Assembly: GCF_003837865.1 (NCBI RefSeq)
Contig: NZ_RQIS01000008.1
Coordinates: forward strand, 62,001 to 126,000
DNA length: 64,000 nucleotides
Direction: 5' to 3'
Source: Paraburkholderia dinghuensis
GTDB taxonomy: Bacteria > Pseudomonadota > Gammaproteobacteria > Burkholderiales > Burkholderiaceae
Position numbers and translations under genes: made by a program. Of the stretch, positions 45,281 through 55,451 are shown in pieces. The notes beneath the pieces were generated by a model. That model was not told the origin of the DNA. It saw only the letters and a list, made by a program, of their open reading frames with translations, and did not search any database. Numbering within the stretch: position 1 is the first letter of the stretch; each line of letters starts with the position of its first letter.

Positions 45281-46287
45281 GCGGTAGTTCCGATCGTATC
45301 AACGGGGCGGCGCGCGGCCGCCGCGCCTGTTGCAGTACTCGTAGCACTTGCAGCGCGGGCGGCCTCCGGGCGCGCGAGTTCGTACACCGTCTGGCCACGC
45401 AGCCGGAAGGCATGCGTGACGTAAGTGAAGTTCTCCGAATGACCCGCGAACAGGAGGCCATCCGTTTTCATCAGCGGTTCGAAGCGCGACAGCACCTGGG
45501 ACTGCGTCGGCTTGTCGAAGTAGATCATCACGTTGCGGCAGAAGATTGCGTCGAAGGTCTGCCGCAAGCCGTAGTCCGCGTCGGTGAGATTGAGTTGCTC
45601 GAAGCGGATCATCTGGCGCAGTTCCGGGCGCACCTTCACCTGTCCCGCGTGCGCGCCGGTGCCCTTCAGAAAGAAGCGCTTAAGCCGCTCGGGGCTCAGG
45701 TGCTTGACCTGATCGTAGGCGTAGACGCCCGCATCGGCCTTCGCGAGTACCTGCGTGTCGAGGTCGGTGGCGAGCACTTTCGCTTCGCGTGCCGCGCGGT
45801 CGCCGAGCGCCTCGATCAGCGTCATGGCGATCGAATAGGGCTCTTCACCCGTCGATGCCGCCGAACACCACACCGACACGGGTTGTGTCCGCCGCTTCAC
45901 GAACTCCGCGAGAATCGGAAAGTGATGCGCTTCGCGGAAGAACGCCGTGAGGTTCGTGGTGAGCGCGTTGGTGAACGCCTCCCACTCGACAGCGTCGTTG
46001 CCCGATTCGAGCCGGTCGAGATAGTCGCGGAAACTGTCCATGCCGAGCGCGCGCAGACGCCGCGCGAGACGGCTGTACGCCATGTCGCGCTTATGGTCCG
46101 AAAGCGAAATGCCCGCGCGGCGGTGGATCAGCGCACGGATGCGCTCGAAATCCGCCGAGGTGAAATCGAAATCGCGGTTGCTCTCGGCGACGGGCAAGCC
46201 GGTCAGGCCACCGGCGCCAGTCGTTGCACCCGAAGCGCCCGACGTGCGTCCGGCGCGATCTTCGCGCGAAAAACCCGGACCCTTCAT
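45277..46287 (-). CDS. cheR: CheR, receptor methyltransferase
   Basis: A 336-residue SAM-dependent methyltransferase. The N-terminal helical domain ([44 protein letters not shown]) binds receptors. The catalytic domain has [19 protein letters not shown] (SAM binding) and [14 protein letters not shown]. It should tether to the WETF pentapeptide of the receptor encoded just upstream. The 35-residue Gly/Ala-rich start is variable. The ATG overlaps the stop of a 42-codon ORF. Confidence 0.97.
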   Translation of the reverse strand: MKGPGFSREDRAGRTSGASGATTGAGGLTGLPVAESNRDFDFTSADFERIRALIHRRAGISLSDHKRDMAYSRLARRLRALGMDSFRDYLDRLESGNDAVEWEAFTNALTTNLTAFFREAHHFPILAEFVKRRTQPVSVWCSAASTGEEPYSIAMTLIEALGDRAAREAKVLATDLDTQVLAKADAGVYAYDQVKHLSPERLKRFFLKGTGAHAGQVKVRPELRQMIRFEQLNLTDADYGLRQTFDAIFCRNVMIYFDKPTQSQVLSRFEPLMKTDGLLFAGHSENFTYVTHAFRLRGQTVYELARPEAARAASATSTATGAAAARRPVDTIGTTA

Positions 46288-46412
46288 CGCCGTACGCTCC
46301 CGTATCGTCCGGCCGCGCGCATGCCGGTCTGCAATGCGTGCAGGGCGTCGTGCGCGGCGGCCGTTTCGTGGACGGCGGCGCGGTACGACTCACTCTGGCC
46401 GTTGACGCTCAT
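46284..46412 (-). CDS. Possible 42-residue protein coupled to cheR
   Basis: A short frame starting at ATG 46412 (an ATG two codons earlier is also in frame) and ending at a TGA that overlaps the cheR ATG as ATGA. The product, MSVNGQSESYRAAVHETAAA followed by an Arg/Gly-rich end, looks helical in its first half. It fills the space between the receptor gene and cheR almost completely. The ribosome binding site is weak. It could be a genuine small protein or a translational-coupling leader for cheR. Confidence 0.5.
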   Translation of the reverse strand: MSVNGQSESYRAAVHETAAAHDALHALQTGMRAAGRYGSVRR

Positions 46413-46436
46413 ATGCATTGCGATGACTCGTTAGAA

Positions 46437-48272
46437 CTAGAACGTTTCCCAGTCGCCGTCGCCCGATGCGGCCGGCGCGGCATGCGCGACCGGTTCGCTG
46501 CGAACGGCAGCCTTCGGAGCCGGTTTTGCGACGGCGGCCTCGGTGACCGAGGTGGCTGCGGCGACAGGCTTCGGCGACACTGCGTGTGCAACGGATGCCG
46601 ACGCAGCGCGTTTCGCCGCCGGCGTTGCCGGCACACTCTGCGCCACTGACGACGCGGCGGCCCTCGCAGCAGGCGACGGCGTTGCAGCACGAGCAGGCGC
46701 GGAAGTCGTCCGCATGGCGGCACCGCCGACGCGCCAGCCGCCGAGCACCGATTGCAGTTGACGCGTCTGCTCTTCGAGCGACGCGGCAGCCGCAGCCGCC
46801 TGTTCTACGAGCGCCGCGTTCTGTTGCGTCACCGTATCCATCTGCGTGACGGCGCGGTTCACCTGCTCGATGCCGCTCGATTGTTCCTCGGATGCGGCGC
46901 TGATCTCGCCCATGATGTCGGTGACGCGACGCACGGCCTGGAGGATCTCTTCCATCGTCGTGCCCGCGCGGCCCACGAGCTGCGAGCCGCTTTGCACCTT
47001 CTCCGCCGAAGTGTTGATCAGCTCCTTGATTTCCTTCGCCGCGCTCGCGCTGCGCTGCGCGAGGCTGCGCACTTCGCCCGCCACCACCGCGAAGCCGCGG
47101 CCCTGCTCGCCCGCACGCGCGGCCTCGACCGCGGCGTTCAGCGCCAGGATGTTGGTCTGGAACGCGATGCCTTCGATCACGCTGATGATGTCGACGACCT
47201 TCGTCGAGCTAGCCGCGATGTCCTGCATCGTGTGAACCACTTCGCCGACCACTTCACCGCCGCGCGTCGCGATATCCGACGCGTTGACGGCGAGCTGGCT
47301 GGCCTGGCGTGCGTTCTCCGCGTTCTGCTTAACGGTGCCGGTGAGCTGCTCCATGCTCGACGCGGTTTCCTGCAGCGACGCAGCTTGCTGTTCGGTGCGC
47401 TGCGAAAGATCGGTGTTGCCCATCGCAATCTCGCGCGCGCCGACGTCGATCGAACCCGCGCCCTTGCTCATCGCGCTCACGAGCGTGACGAGACTATCCT
47501 GCATGCGCTTGACGGCGACGAAGAGGCGGCCGATTTCGTTATCGCTCGTGACATGGACCGGCTGCGAGAGATCGCCGTTCGACATGCGCTCGAAGCACTC
47601 GACGAGCGCGTTGAGCGGCGCGAAGATAAGCCCGCGCAACGAGAAACGGATCACCGCGACGACGACGAGCGCGCCAACGGTCGCCGCGATGATCAGCGTA
47701 CGCATGAGCGAGATCGCATCGTGCGCGCTCGATGCACGCGCCTGCGCGCTGTCCTGCAGAGCCTGGCCGATCTGCCCCGTGGCGTTGTCGTAGTCGATGA
47801 ACATCGGACCGATCTTCGTATCCGCCACCACGTGATACGCCGCTTGATCGTTTGCGCGCTGGGCCGCGAATTCGGCCTGCACGCCGTCCACCACCGTGCC
47901 GTGTTTTTGCGCCAGCGCATCGAGCATGGCGGCGTCGAGTCCATTCTTCGGCGCGGCCTGGAAGGCCTTCCACGCATCGTTGCTCTTGGCGAACATGGTG
48001 TCGGCGAAGTCGAGCGCCTTCTTCGACTCGTCGGCCTGGCCGCTCGACGAGAGGGCACTCGCGCGCTGGAGCACGATATGCGAGCGGATCAGGAATGCCG
48101 ATGCCTCGTTGAGCGAGCGCATCGCGACGATGTCGCCGCGCGCAATCGTACTCAGCGAGTCACCCGCGTTTCCGAGCGCGACGAGCCCAAGCGCGCCGAC
48201 GACGAACGTCAGCAAGATCTGAATGACCCCGACGCCCGTCAGCGTTGCGCGGATCGACCACTTTTGCAGCAT
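46437..48272 (-). CDS. Methyl-accepting chemotaxis protein (Tar/Tsr type) with WETF tail
   Basis: A 611-residue transmembrane receptor. Membrane helices at about residues 11-31 and 189-210 flank a four-helix periplasmic sensor of about 155 residues. A HAMP domain follows, then the signalling hairpin with the tip sequence [45 protein letters not shown]. The C-terminal Ala/Pro-rich arm ends GDWETF, the pentapeptide used to dock CheR and CheB. The ATG at 48272 has AAAGGAG at eight bases. The ligand cannot be told from the sequence. Confidence 0.97.
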   Translation of the reverse strand: MLQKWSIRATLTGVGVIQILLTFVVGALGLVALGNAGDSLSTIARGDIVAMRSLNEASAFLIRSHIVLQRASALSSSGQADESKKALDFADTMFAKSNDAWKAFQAAPKNGLDAAMLDALAQKHGTVVDGVQAEFAAQRANDQAAYHVVADTKIGPMFIDYDNATGQIGQALQDSAQARASSAHDAISLMRTLIIAATVGALVVVAVIRFSLRGLIFAPLNALVECFERMSNGDLSQPVHVTSDNEIGRLFVAVKRMQDSLVTLVSAMSKGAGSIDVGAREIAMGNTDLSQRTEQQAASLQETASSMEQLTGTVKQNAENARQASQLAVNASDIATRGGEVVGEVVHTMQDIAASSTKVVDIISVIEGIAFQTNILALNAAVEAARAGEQGRGFAVVAGEVRSLAQRSASAAKEIKELINTSAEKVQSGSQLVGRAGTTMEEILQAVRRVTDIMGEISAASEEQSSGIEQVNRAVTQMDTVTQQNAALVEQAAAAAASLEEQTRQLQSVLGGWRVGGAAMRTTSAPARAATPSPAARAAASSVAQSVPATPAAKRAASASVAHAVSPKPVAAATSVTEAAVAKPAPKAAVRSEPVAHAAPAASGDGDWETF

Positions 48273-48430
48273 CTCGTTTGCTCCTTTGCCCGGCAATTAG
48301 CCGGGTGATCGTTGTGCAACACGTTTTCGTCCGCGCGGGAATAACGGCGGTTTGCCGCTCTTGATGGCGGCTTCCGCTCTCCTCGCACCGGCCCACAACG
48401 TGGGCACCCCCCGATAACCGTGTGCGGCGC

Positions 48431-48964
48431 TTACTGGCTGAGCGCCTCGATCAGAGCCATTTCGCGGCTCGTCATCAGCTTTTCGATGTCCATCAGGATC
48501 AGCATGCGGCCGTCCACCGTGCCGAGACCCGTGAGGAACTCGGTGGTGAGCGTCGCGCCGAATTCCGGCGCGGGCATGATCTGGTCGGTCTGCAGCGTGA
48601 GCACGTCGGACACGCCGTCGACCACCATGCCCACCACGCGATGCGCGACGTTCAGGATGATCACGACCGTCTGGTGGTCATATTCGACGCGGCCCAGATG
48701 GAACTTGATGCGCATGTCCACGATCGGGACGATGATGCCGCGCAGGTTGATAACGCCCTTGATGAACTCGGGTGCGTTGGCGATGCGCGTCACGCTGTCG
48801 TAGCCGCGGATCTCTTGCACCTTGAGGATGTCGATACCGTACTCTTCCGCGCCGAGCGTGAAGACGAGGAATTCCTGACCGCCCGCTTCCGCCTGGACTG
48901 CATCGCGACGGTGCGCGAGGGCGCCGCCTGCGCCGTTGCCTTGATTGGTTTGGACTTCTGCCAC
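48431..48964 (-). CDS. cheW: CheW, receptor-kinase coupling protein
   Basis: A 177-residue CheW-domain protein: [57 protein letters not shown] is typical. It starts at GTG 48964 with AGGGG upstream. It bridges the receptor and CheA in the array. It lies between cheA and the receptor gene. Confidence 0.97.
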   Translation of the reverse strand: MAEVQTNQGNGAGGALAHRRDAVQAEAGGQEFLVFTLGAEEYGIDILKVQEIRGYDSVTRIANAPEFIKGVINLRGIIVPIVDMRIKFHLGRVEYDHQTVVIILNVAHRVVGMVVDGVSDVLTLQTDQIMPAPEFGATLTTEFLTGLGTVDGRMLILMDIEKLMTSREMALIEALSQ

Positions 48965-49049
48965 GTTAGCCCCTGAGCGTTTTTAAATGATTGGGAAAGT
49001 GCCGTTCGCGTTTATACGTAAATGCGGCGTTCATGCGGCGTTCATGCGG

Positions 49050-51269
49050 TCATGCAAATTCGGCGAACGCACCGGCAGCCTGGCTCACGCCGTGGGTCGC
49101 CCGCGTTTCGCGGTTCAGTGCGGCCACATCGACGATCAGTGCGACGCTGCCGTCGCCGAGAATGGTTGCCGCCGAAATGCCGTGCACCTTGCGATAGTTC
49201 GTTTCGAGGTTCTTCACCACCACCTGCTGCTGGCCGACGAGTTCGTCGATCAGCATGGCGAAACGACGTCCTTCGGTTTCCATGATGGTGACGATGCCCT
49301 GCGTGGGTTCCGTGCGCGCGCCTTCGACGTTGAACACCGCGTGCAGCGCGACGAGCGGCAGATATTCGCCGCGCACGCGCACGACGCGATCACCGTTCGT
49401 CACCGTGTAGATGTCTTCGTCGCGCGGCTGCAGCGACTCCATCACGAAGTTCAGCGGCAGGATGAAGATCTCGCTGCCGACCTTCACCGACATGCCGTCG
49501 AGAATCGCCAGCGTGAGCGGCAGAACGATGCGCGTCGTGGTGCCCTTGCCCGCGTGCGAGCTGATTTCGACGTGGCCGCCCATCGACTGGATGTTGCGCT
49601 TGACCACGTCCATGCCCACGCCGCGGCCCGAGACATCGGTGACCTGCTCGGCGGTCGAGAAGCCCGGCGCGAAGATGAGATTCCAGACCTCTTCGTCCGG
49701 CATCGTTTCGCTGACCGACATGCCCTGCTTGATCGCCTTCGCGAGAATCTTGTCGCGGCGCAGGCCCGCGCCGTCGTCGCTCACTTCGATCACGATGTTG
49801 CCGCCGTGATGCGCGGCGGACAGCACGAGCTGGCCCGTGCCATCCTTGCCGGCGGCGCGACGCGCTTCTACCGTTTCGATGCCGTGGTCGAGCGAATTGC
49901 GCACGAGGTGCGTGAGCGGATCGATGATGCGCTCGATGAGGCTCTTGTCGAGTTCGGTCGCCTGACCGAACGTCACGAGTTCCACGTCCTTGCCGAGCTT
50001 GGCCGCGAGGTCGCGCACGAGACGCGGGAAGCGGCTGAACACGTAATCCATCGGCATCATGCGGATCGACATCACCGCTTCTTGCAGGTCGCGCGCGTTG
50101 CGCTCGAGCTGCGCCATGCCGTTGAAGAGGCGGTCGTGCAGTGCCGGGTCGAATGCGGTAGACGTTTCGGCGAGCATCGCCTGCGTGATGACCAGTTCGC
50201 CGACGAGGTTGATCAGCTGGTCCACCTTCTCCACGCCGACGCGAATCGAGCTGCCCTCGGCCCCCGCTGCCGCTGCAGCCGGGCGGTGCTTGCGTTCGGC
50301 GTCCGCGCCAGGCGCAGCGCCTTGCGGGCGTGCGGCTTCGTGTTCGGGCTGGGGCGTTGCGGCGGGTGCAGGTGCCGCAGCGGCTGCCGCGGGCGCGGCG
50401 GCGGGTGCAACAGCCGGTGCCGCGACCGGCACAGGCGTGGGCTCCTGCTCGACCTGAGCCGCAGCAGGTGCAGCGTCGCCTTGCGGGGCCGCGCCACGTC
50501 CGATCGAAATCTGGCTTTCGTCGATCACGAAGCAGCACACGGCGACGATGTCGTCCGAGGGCACTTCGGTTTCGAGCCACAGCGTGATGTCGTCGCCGGT
50601 CTTCACCTGGGCGACGACGCGGCCGAGGTTGCCGAGTTCTTCGGCGAGCAGTTCCTGGTCCTTCGCGTCGACCTTGCGCAAGGTGATGCGCAGATGCGGG
50701 CCTTCGGCAGCACCGCCAGCGGGCGCCGTCGCCGCCGTCGCTTCGTCGACGACGTGGTCGGGCGCGCCGTTCGCTGCACCTGCGCTTGCGCTTGCCTCGA
50801 CCGGCGCAGCCACCGGTGCGGCAGCAGGCTGCGCAGCGGGCGCAGCCGCGGGTGCAGCGGCAGGCGCCGGAACGCCGCGGCTTTCCGCATAGAGGCGCTC
50901 AAGCTTCGCGCGCACGGCAGCCGCCGCCGCCGGGTCCGGCTCGGCGCTTGCACGGTAGTCCTGCAGTTGCCCTGAAAGCACGTCCTTCGTTTCGAGGAAC
51001 GTGTCGATCATGTCCTTGCGCAGCACGAGTTCGTTATTGCGCGCGCGGTCGAGCAGCGATTCGAGAATGTGCGTCGTTTCGGTGAGCGCAGTGAAGCCGA
51101 ACGTCGCCGCGCCGCCCTTGATCGAGTGCGCCGCGCGGAAGATCGCCGCGAGGTCCTCGGGATCGGGCTGGCCGATGTCCAGGTTCAGCAACAGCTGCTC
51201 CATCTGTGCAAGCAGCTCGTCGGCCTCGTCGAAGAACGTCTGGTAAAACTGAGTGATGTCGAGTGTCAT
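49050..51269 (-). CDS. cheA: CheA, chemotaxis histidine kinase
   Basis: A 739-residue kinase. P1 has the phospho-His in IFRAAHSIKGGAATFGF (near residue 48). Two Ala/Pro-rich linkers surround the P2 domain. P3/P4 carry the N box LVRNSLDHGIETVEARRAAG, the G1 box VSDDGAGL and the G2 box SGRGVGMDVVKRNI. A C-terminal CheW-like P5 domain follows. It phosphorylates the two CheY proteins and CheB. The ATG at 51269 gives MTLDITQFYQTFFDEADELL; frames open further upstream belong to cheY. Confidence 0.98.
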   Translation of the reverse strand: MTLDITQFYQTFFDEADELLAQMEQLLLNLDIGQPDPEDLAAIFRAAHSIKGGAATFGFTALTETTHILESLLDRARNNELVLRKDMIDTFLETKDVLSGQLQDYRASAEPDPAAAAAVRAKLERLYAESRGVPAPAAAPAAAPAAQPAAAPVAAPVEASASAGAANGAPDHVVDEATAATAPAGGAAEGPHLRITLRKVDAKDQELLAEELGNLGRVVAQVKTGDDITLWLETEVPSDDIVAVCCFVIDESQISIGRGAAPQGDAAPAAAQVEQEPTPVPVAAPAVAPAAAPAAAAAAPAPAATPQPEHEAARPQGAAPGADAERKHRPAAAAAGAEGSSIRVGVEKVDQLINLVGELVITQAMLAETSTAFDPALHDRLFNGMAQLERNARDLQEAVMSIRMMPMDYVFSRFPRLVRDLAAKLGKDVELVTFGQATELDKSLIERIIDPLTHLVRNSLDHGIETVEARRAAGKDGTGQLVLSAAHHGGNIVIEVSDDGAGLRRDKILAKAIKQGMSVSETMPDEEVWNLIFAPGFSTAEQVTDVSGRGVGMDVVKRNIQSMGGHVEISSHAGKGTTTRIVLPLTLAILDGMSVKVGSEIFILPLNFVMESLQPRDEDIYTVTNGDRVVRVRGEYLPLVALHAVFNVEGARTEPTQGIVTIMETEGRRFAMLIDELVGQQQVVVKNLETNYRKVHGISAATILGDGSVALIVDVAALNRETRATHGVSQAAGAFAEFA

Positions 51270-51330
51270 GCCACTTTCACCGCAATAAGTGCCTGTGTGG
51301 GAGCCGGTGCTGCCATTTCGCGCGCGGCGT

Positions 51331-51705
51331 TCATCTGCACGTCTCGCCGAGCGCGCCCGCCAGATCGACGAGCACCTCCGGGTCCACCGGTTTTTCCATC
51401 CAGCCCGTCGCGCCAGCATCGCGCAGGGCCACCTTGAACGATTCGTCCGATTCCGTCGTCAGCACGAGAATCGGCGTTTCGAGATACGAAGGATTCGCGC
51501 GCAACTGGCGGATCAGTTCGAGTCCGCTCACGCGCGGCATGTGCAGATCCGTGAGCACGAGATCGAAGTGCTGCGCGAGCGCGTGCTCCAGCCCTTCGTC
51601 GCCGTCCGTCGCCAGCGTCACGTCGTAACCCGCCTGGCTCAGCGCCGACTGCAGGATCTCCCGCATGGACGCCGAATCGTCGATTGCCAGAATGTTTCTG
51701 ATCAT
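51331..51705 (-). CDS. cheY: CheY-type response regulator upstream of cheA
   Basis: A 124-residue receiver (MIRNILAIDDSASMREILQSALSQAGYDV; Asp9, Asp10, phospho-acceptor Asp53 in LVLTDLHMPRVSG, Lys in WMEKPVDPE). GAGGAACC precedes the ATG. This second single-domain CheY between motB and cheA is common in betaproteobacteria and may act as a phosphate sink or signal elsewhere than FliM. It is less like enteric CheY than the copy at 42885-43283. Confidence 0.95.
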   Translation of the reverse strand: MIRNILAIDDSASMREILQSALSQAGYDVTLATDGDEGLEHALAQHFDLVLTDLHMPRVSGLELIRQLRANPSYLETPILVLTTESDESFKVALRDAGATGWMEKPVDPEVLVDLAGALGETCR

Positions 51706-51742
51706 CGGTTCCTCGCTCGCGCTGCTTCGCTGTCCGTGTGCG

Positions 51743-52837
51743 TCACTGCGCCGCGCCTGCTGCGGGCGCGGGCGCATTCTCCGCGTTGCCCGCGCTCACC
51801 GCTGCGGGCGCGATCCGCACGGGCACCGGAGCAACGGCAGGCGCGACGGGCGCAGCCTTCGCGCGCGCCGCACCGGGCGTGAACAATGACAGGGGCGCCT
51901 TGCCGGTGCCGGCGGCATCGTCGGACAGCGTCGTCGTGGTCGCGTCGTCGCGCATCAGCGCGTCTTCCGACTTCTTGTTCAACACGATGATGCTGATGCG
52001 GCGGTTCTCCGGATCGAGCGGATCAGCCTTGTTCAGGTTCTGCGACGAAGCGAGGCCGATCACGCGCAGCACCTTCCCGTCGTCCATCCCGCCCGCGACC
52101 AGTTCGCGGCGCGATGCGTTTGCGCGGTCCGCCGAAAGCTCCCAGTTGCTGTAGCCCTTCTCGCCGCCCGCGTAGGGGACGGCGTCCGTATGGCCTTGCA
52201 CGATGATGCGGTTCGGCACGTCGTTGAGCGTCTTGCCGATCGCCTGCAGGATGTCGCGCATGTACGGTTCGACCACGTCGCGAGCGGTCGCGAACATCGG
52301 CCGTTTCTGCGTATCGACGATCTCGATGCGCAGGCCCGTCAGCGTCGAGTCGATGCGAATCTGCTGTTTGTACTGACGCAGCGTCGGGTTCGCCTCGATC
52401 GCCGCCATCAGCTTGACCTGCAGGTCATGCAGGCGCGCCTGCTCGCGGCGCTCCAGCGAGCCTTGCTGCTGTTTCGTCGCGTCGTCGTCGTTGGCGTGGG
52501 ACTGGCTGCGCTCGGCCTGCGCCATCGAGCCATCGCTGCGGCGCGTGACGCCCTGCCGGTCAGTCGAAACGTCCTTGCCGCCGCCCTTCAGGATGCTCGA
52601 ATCCTCCGCGCTGCGGTCGCCGCCCCAGAGCGCGACCTTGAGCGGCTGCTGGAAGTATTCGGCGATACCGCGCAACTGCACCGTGGTCGCCGAACTCAGC
52701 AGCCACATCAGCAGGAAGAACGCCATCATCGCGGTCATGAAGTCCGCATAGGCGAGCTTCCAGGCGCCGCCGTGATGCGGGTTGTGCGCCTTCGCGACAC
52801 GCTTCACGACGATCGTGTGGCCTTTGTCCTTGCTCAT
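51743..52837 (-). CDS. motB: MotB, stator protein
   Basis: A 364-residue stator subunit. The membrane helix ADFMTAMMAFFLLMWLLSSA carries the proton-binding Asp at residue 32, as in enteric MotB. The periplasmic OmpA-like domain binds peptidoglycan (VQGHTDAVPYAGGEKGYSNWELSADRANASRRELV). A C-terminal Ala/Pro tail of about 55 residues is variable. It lies 33 bases after motA. Confidence 0.98.
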   Translation of the reverse strand: MSKDKGHTIVVKRVAKAHNPHHGGAWKLAYADFMTAMMAFFLLMWLLSSATTVQLRGIAEYFQQPLKVALWGGDRSAEDSSILKGGGKDVSTDRQGVTRRSDGSMAQAERSQSHANDDDATKQQQGSLERREQARLHDLQVKLMAAIEANPTLRQYKQQIRIDSTLTGLRIEIVDTQKRPMFATARDVVEPYMRDILQAIGKTLNDVPNRIIVQGHTDAVPYAGGEKGYSNWELSADRANASRRELVAGGMDDGKVLRVIGLASSQNLNKADPLDPENRRISIIVLNKKSEDALMRDDATTTTLSDDAAGTGKAPLSLFTPGAARAKAAPVAPAVAPVPVRIAPAAVSAGNAENAPAPAAGAAQ

Positions 52838-52870
52838 CGGGCGCTCCCTTGCTTCTCCATCGCGTCCGCC

Positions 52871-53731
52871 TTACTTTGCCTTCACGCGGCGCACGTGCTC
52901 TTCGAGCTCCGAGAACGACGGACGCTCGGTCGAGAACAACACCTTGCGGCCGAACTCCACGGCGATGGCGGGTGCGTAGCCGTTCAGGCTCGCGAGGATC
53001 GTCACCTTGATGCACTGGAACATCTTGGTCGATTCGGTCACGCGCTGCTCAGCGAGGCCCGCAAGCGGCCCGATCAAGCCATACGAAAGCAGAATGCCGA
53101 GGAAGGTGCCGACGAGCGCCTGCGCGATCATCTCGCCGAGCACGGCGGGCGGCCGGTCGGCCGACGCCATCGTGTGCACGACGCCCATCACCGCGGCGAC
53201 GATACCGAACGCGGGCATCGCGTCGCCGACCTTGGCGAGCGCGTTAGCGGGCGCTGCGCCTTCGGCGTGGTGCGTTTCGATTTCCTCGTCCATGAGGCTT
53301 TCGATCTCGAAAGCATTCATGTTGCCGCCCACCATCAGGCGCAGATAGTCGGTGAGGAATTCGACGATGCGCGGGTCGGCAACGATCCTCGGGTACTGCG
53401 TGAAGATCGGGCTCTTCATTGGTTCGTCGATATCGGCTTCGAGCGTCAGCGTGCCTTCCTTGCGGGCCTTTGCGAGCAGGACGTAGAGCAGCGCGAGCAG
53501 CTCCATATAGACGTCCTTGCTGTATTTCGAGCCCTTGAACAGCGCCGGAATGACGAGGACCGTCGACTTGATCGTCTTGACTCCGTTGCCCAGGATGAAC
53601 GCGCCGAGTCCCGCTCCAGCGATCATCAGCACTTCGACGGGCTGAAGTAGCGCCGCCAGATGGCCGCCCGCCAGCGCATAACCGCCGAAGACGGACAAGA
53701 TCGTCACGAGTGTTCCCACGAAAATCAGCAC
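52871..53731 (-). CDS. motA: MotA, stator protein
   Basis: A 286-residue protein with four membrane helices. Start GTG 53731 gives (M)LIFVGTLVTILSVFGGYALAGG, the normal MotA beginning and length, with GAGG eight bases upstream; longer in-frame starts run into the promoter spacer. The cytoplasmic loop contains the charged residues that contact FliG (EDVHMEI-like region, here DEPMKSPIFTQYPRIVADPRIVEFLTDYLRLMV). It is the first gene of the motility/chemotaxis operon. Confidence 0.97.
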   Translation of the reverse strand: MLIFVGTLVTILSVFGGYALAGGHLAALLQPVEVLMIAGAGLGAFILGNGVKTIKSTVLVIPALFKGSKYSKDVYMELLALLYVLLAKARKEGTLTLEADIDEPMKSPIFTQYPRIVADPRIVEFLTDYLRLMVGGNMNAFEIESLMDEEIETHHAEGAAPANALAKVGDAMPAFGIVAAVMGVVHTMASADRPPAVLGEMIAQALVGTFLGILLSYGLIGPLAGLAEQRVTESTKMFQCIKVTILASLNGYAPAIAVEFGRKVLFSTERPSFSELEEHVRRVKAK

Positions 53732-53790
53732 AGCCGGGTCCTCACTTGAGAATGTGCCGCGAACCGCCATCGGCCCGCGTCCTTAGCTGG

Positions 53791-53817
53791 TTTACGGCAT
53801 CGTTGGGAAAAACTTTG
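53791..53817 (-). promoter_or_regulatory. Sigma-28 (FliA) promoter for motA-cheZ operon
   Basis: On the minus strand CAAAGTTT, 11 bases, GCCGTAAA, 60 bases before motA. Spacing is exact and each element is within one or two changes of the consensus. Confidence 0.8.
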
Positions 53818-53910
53818 GGATTGGTCAGCGGGCTTTTGCGGCGCACCGGAATAGATATGGGGCCAGATTAAACCAGCGGGCGCGCAAACGTTGCGATGCG
53901 CTGCCGCCGG

Positions 53911-54453
53911 TCATGTGGTGGCGGGTGCCGGCTGGCTCGCGCGGCGCGTGCGGCCCGCCCGCGAAGGCGGCTGACACAGGCCGCAGACGTAGCCGCGCCG
54001 CGGGTCGTGCGCGTGCGCGACGAAATGCCCGCCGCAACGGGTGCACTGGGTCGTCTGCAGGAGCCCCGAAGCGAAGTAGCGCACGAGCGTCCACGCGCGA
54101 GTGAGGCTGAGCGCGGGTTCTTCACCCAGGAGCCGCGTGTGTTCGAGATAGAGCCGGTAGCTTTTCACGATCGCGTGGATCGGCTCGCAGCGCGCCTCGC
54201 GGCTCATGAACTGGAACGTGCTGTAGAACAGCGACGAATGGATGTTGGGTTGCCACGTCATGAACCAGTCGGTCGAAAACGGCAGCATGCCCTTCGGTGG
54301 TGACTCACCTTTCACCTCCTTATAGAGGCGGATGAGCCGGTCGCGCGAGAGCGAAGTTTCCGCTTCGAGCAACTGCAGCCGCGCACCGAGTTCGATCAAT
54401 TCAATCGCCAGTGCGACTTCCTTGACCTCGAGTACCACGCTCCTGGTCGCCAT
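53911..54453 (-). CDS. flhC: FlhC, flagellar master regulator subunit
   Basis: A 180-residue protein. Family stretches include ELGARLQLLEAETSLSRDRLIRLYKEVKGESPPKGMLPFSTDWFMTWQPNIHSSLF. The four zinc-binding Cys are in CTRCGG and CGLC near residues 137-160. FlhD4C2 activates class II flagellar promoters. It lies 111 bases after flhD. Confidence 0.98.
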   Translation of the reverse strand: MATRSVVLEVKEVALAIELIELGARLQLLEAETSLSRDRLIRLYKEVKGESPPKGMLPFSTDWFMTWQPNIHSSLFYSTFQFMSREARCEPIHAIVKSYRLYLEHTRLLGEEPALSLTRAWTLVRYFASGLLQTTQCTRCGGHFVAHAHDPRRGYVCGLCQPPSRAGRTRRASQPAPATT

Positions 54454-54564
54454 AGATCCCCGACGATTTCCGGAAATGAAGCAGCACCAGGCGGCGGGCC
54501 GGATGCGGCGAAGCTCCGCGCCGCGCCTCTAGCGGGCGGCGCGGCAGAACTGCAGCAGAATGAA

Positions 54565-54882
54565 TCAGGCGATCTGTGCGACGGGCTGGCTGGCCATCAG
54601 GATGGCAGCGTGGGTCTGTACGGACTTGCCCTTGTCGGCGAGCGAACTGAGGATGGCGTGATCGTCGAACCGGAAGCGGCAAAGCACCTGGTTCGAGGCG
54701 GCAAGCCGCACCGCTTGCGCCAGCGTGAGATTGACGAGAACTTCAGCGAGCTGCTCCGAGATCCCCATGCGAAACATGCCGGTCGGCCTGTCTTCACGCA
54801 ACAGACGTTGCGCCAGTAACAGGTACGACAGGTTGACTTCCCTGATCTCGCTGAGCATGTCGCTCTGCGTCGTCGCGCTCAT
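54565..54882 (-). CDS. flhD: FlhD, flagellar master regulator subunit
   Basis: A 105-residue protein, MSATTQSDMLSEIREVNLSYLLLAQRLLREDRPTGMFRMGIS. The ATG at 54882 has GGGGGAA just upstream and gives the normal family length; an upstream open frame to 55086 is not supported. With FlhC it forms the FlhD4C2 activator. Confidence 0.97.
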   Translation of the reverse strand: MSATTQSDMLSEIREVNLSYLLLAQRLLREDRPTGMFRMGISEQLAEVLVNLTLAQAVRLAASNQVLCRFRFDDHAILSSLADKGKSVQTHAAILMASQPVAQIA

Positions 54883-55451
54883 TGATTCCCCCGAATTTGA
54901 AACTAGGCAGCTGGTCAAGCTGGTTGCGAAAACGTTTGCTCGCTCGCGCCCAGTAAAACCCTGGCGAACGGCCCGCTTTTGGTCGTTCATGCATTGTGGT
55001 GACAGCGGACTCGATTGGAAATTGGGGGGACACCGCGACGATTTGCGAGAAATTGCTGCGCTATCGCGTAAGAATTTTTCTGACAAAAGGCGCGAGAGGG
55101 GGGCGAGACAGGCACGCGCTCATGCGTAGTACATAAGCGGCAGGGGAGGCGGCGGATTATAGAGCTTTTTCATTTCCCTGTAATACGAGGGGGCATTACG
55201 TGACCAGGAGCCGGCACGCGGCTTGCTCAATGCACCCGCCCTTCCACGGCACCAACGGCGTGAAATGCCCTTAACGCGCGTGTTTCCCGCTGTAACAACA
55301 TTAAGCGATTGCAAAAGGACTCGTATCGATCAGGCAACTCCCCATAATCGAGCCTGGGGATAACCCGACACCGCAGCGTCCTCGCTGCTCGCGCGTAGAG
55401 CGGTGACCTGACGAGACGCTCGCCCGGCCCGTGCACAAGGAGAACATGCCC
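54883..55451. other. flhDC control region shared with a glycosyltransferase gene
   Basis: A 569-base divergent region without a supported gene. GC content is lower between 54890 and 55090, as expected for a regulated promoter region. A TTGTCA hexamer is present on the minus strand near 55080, but I cannot define a convincing -10. The length leaves room for several regulators of flhDC. Confidence 0.5.

Noticed and set aside
54883..55086. Longer FlhD with about 68 extra N-terminal residues
   Set aside because: The ATG at 54882 has a strong ribosome site and gives the family length; the upstream part looks like regulatory DNA.
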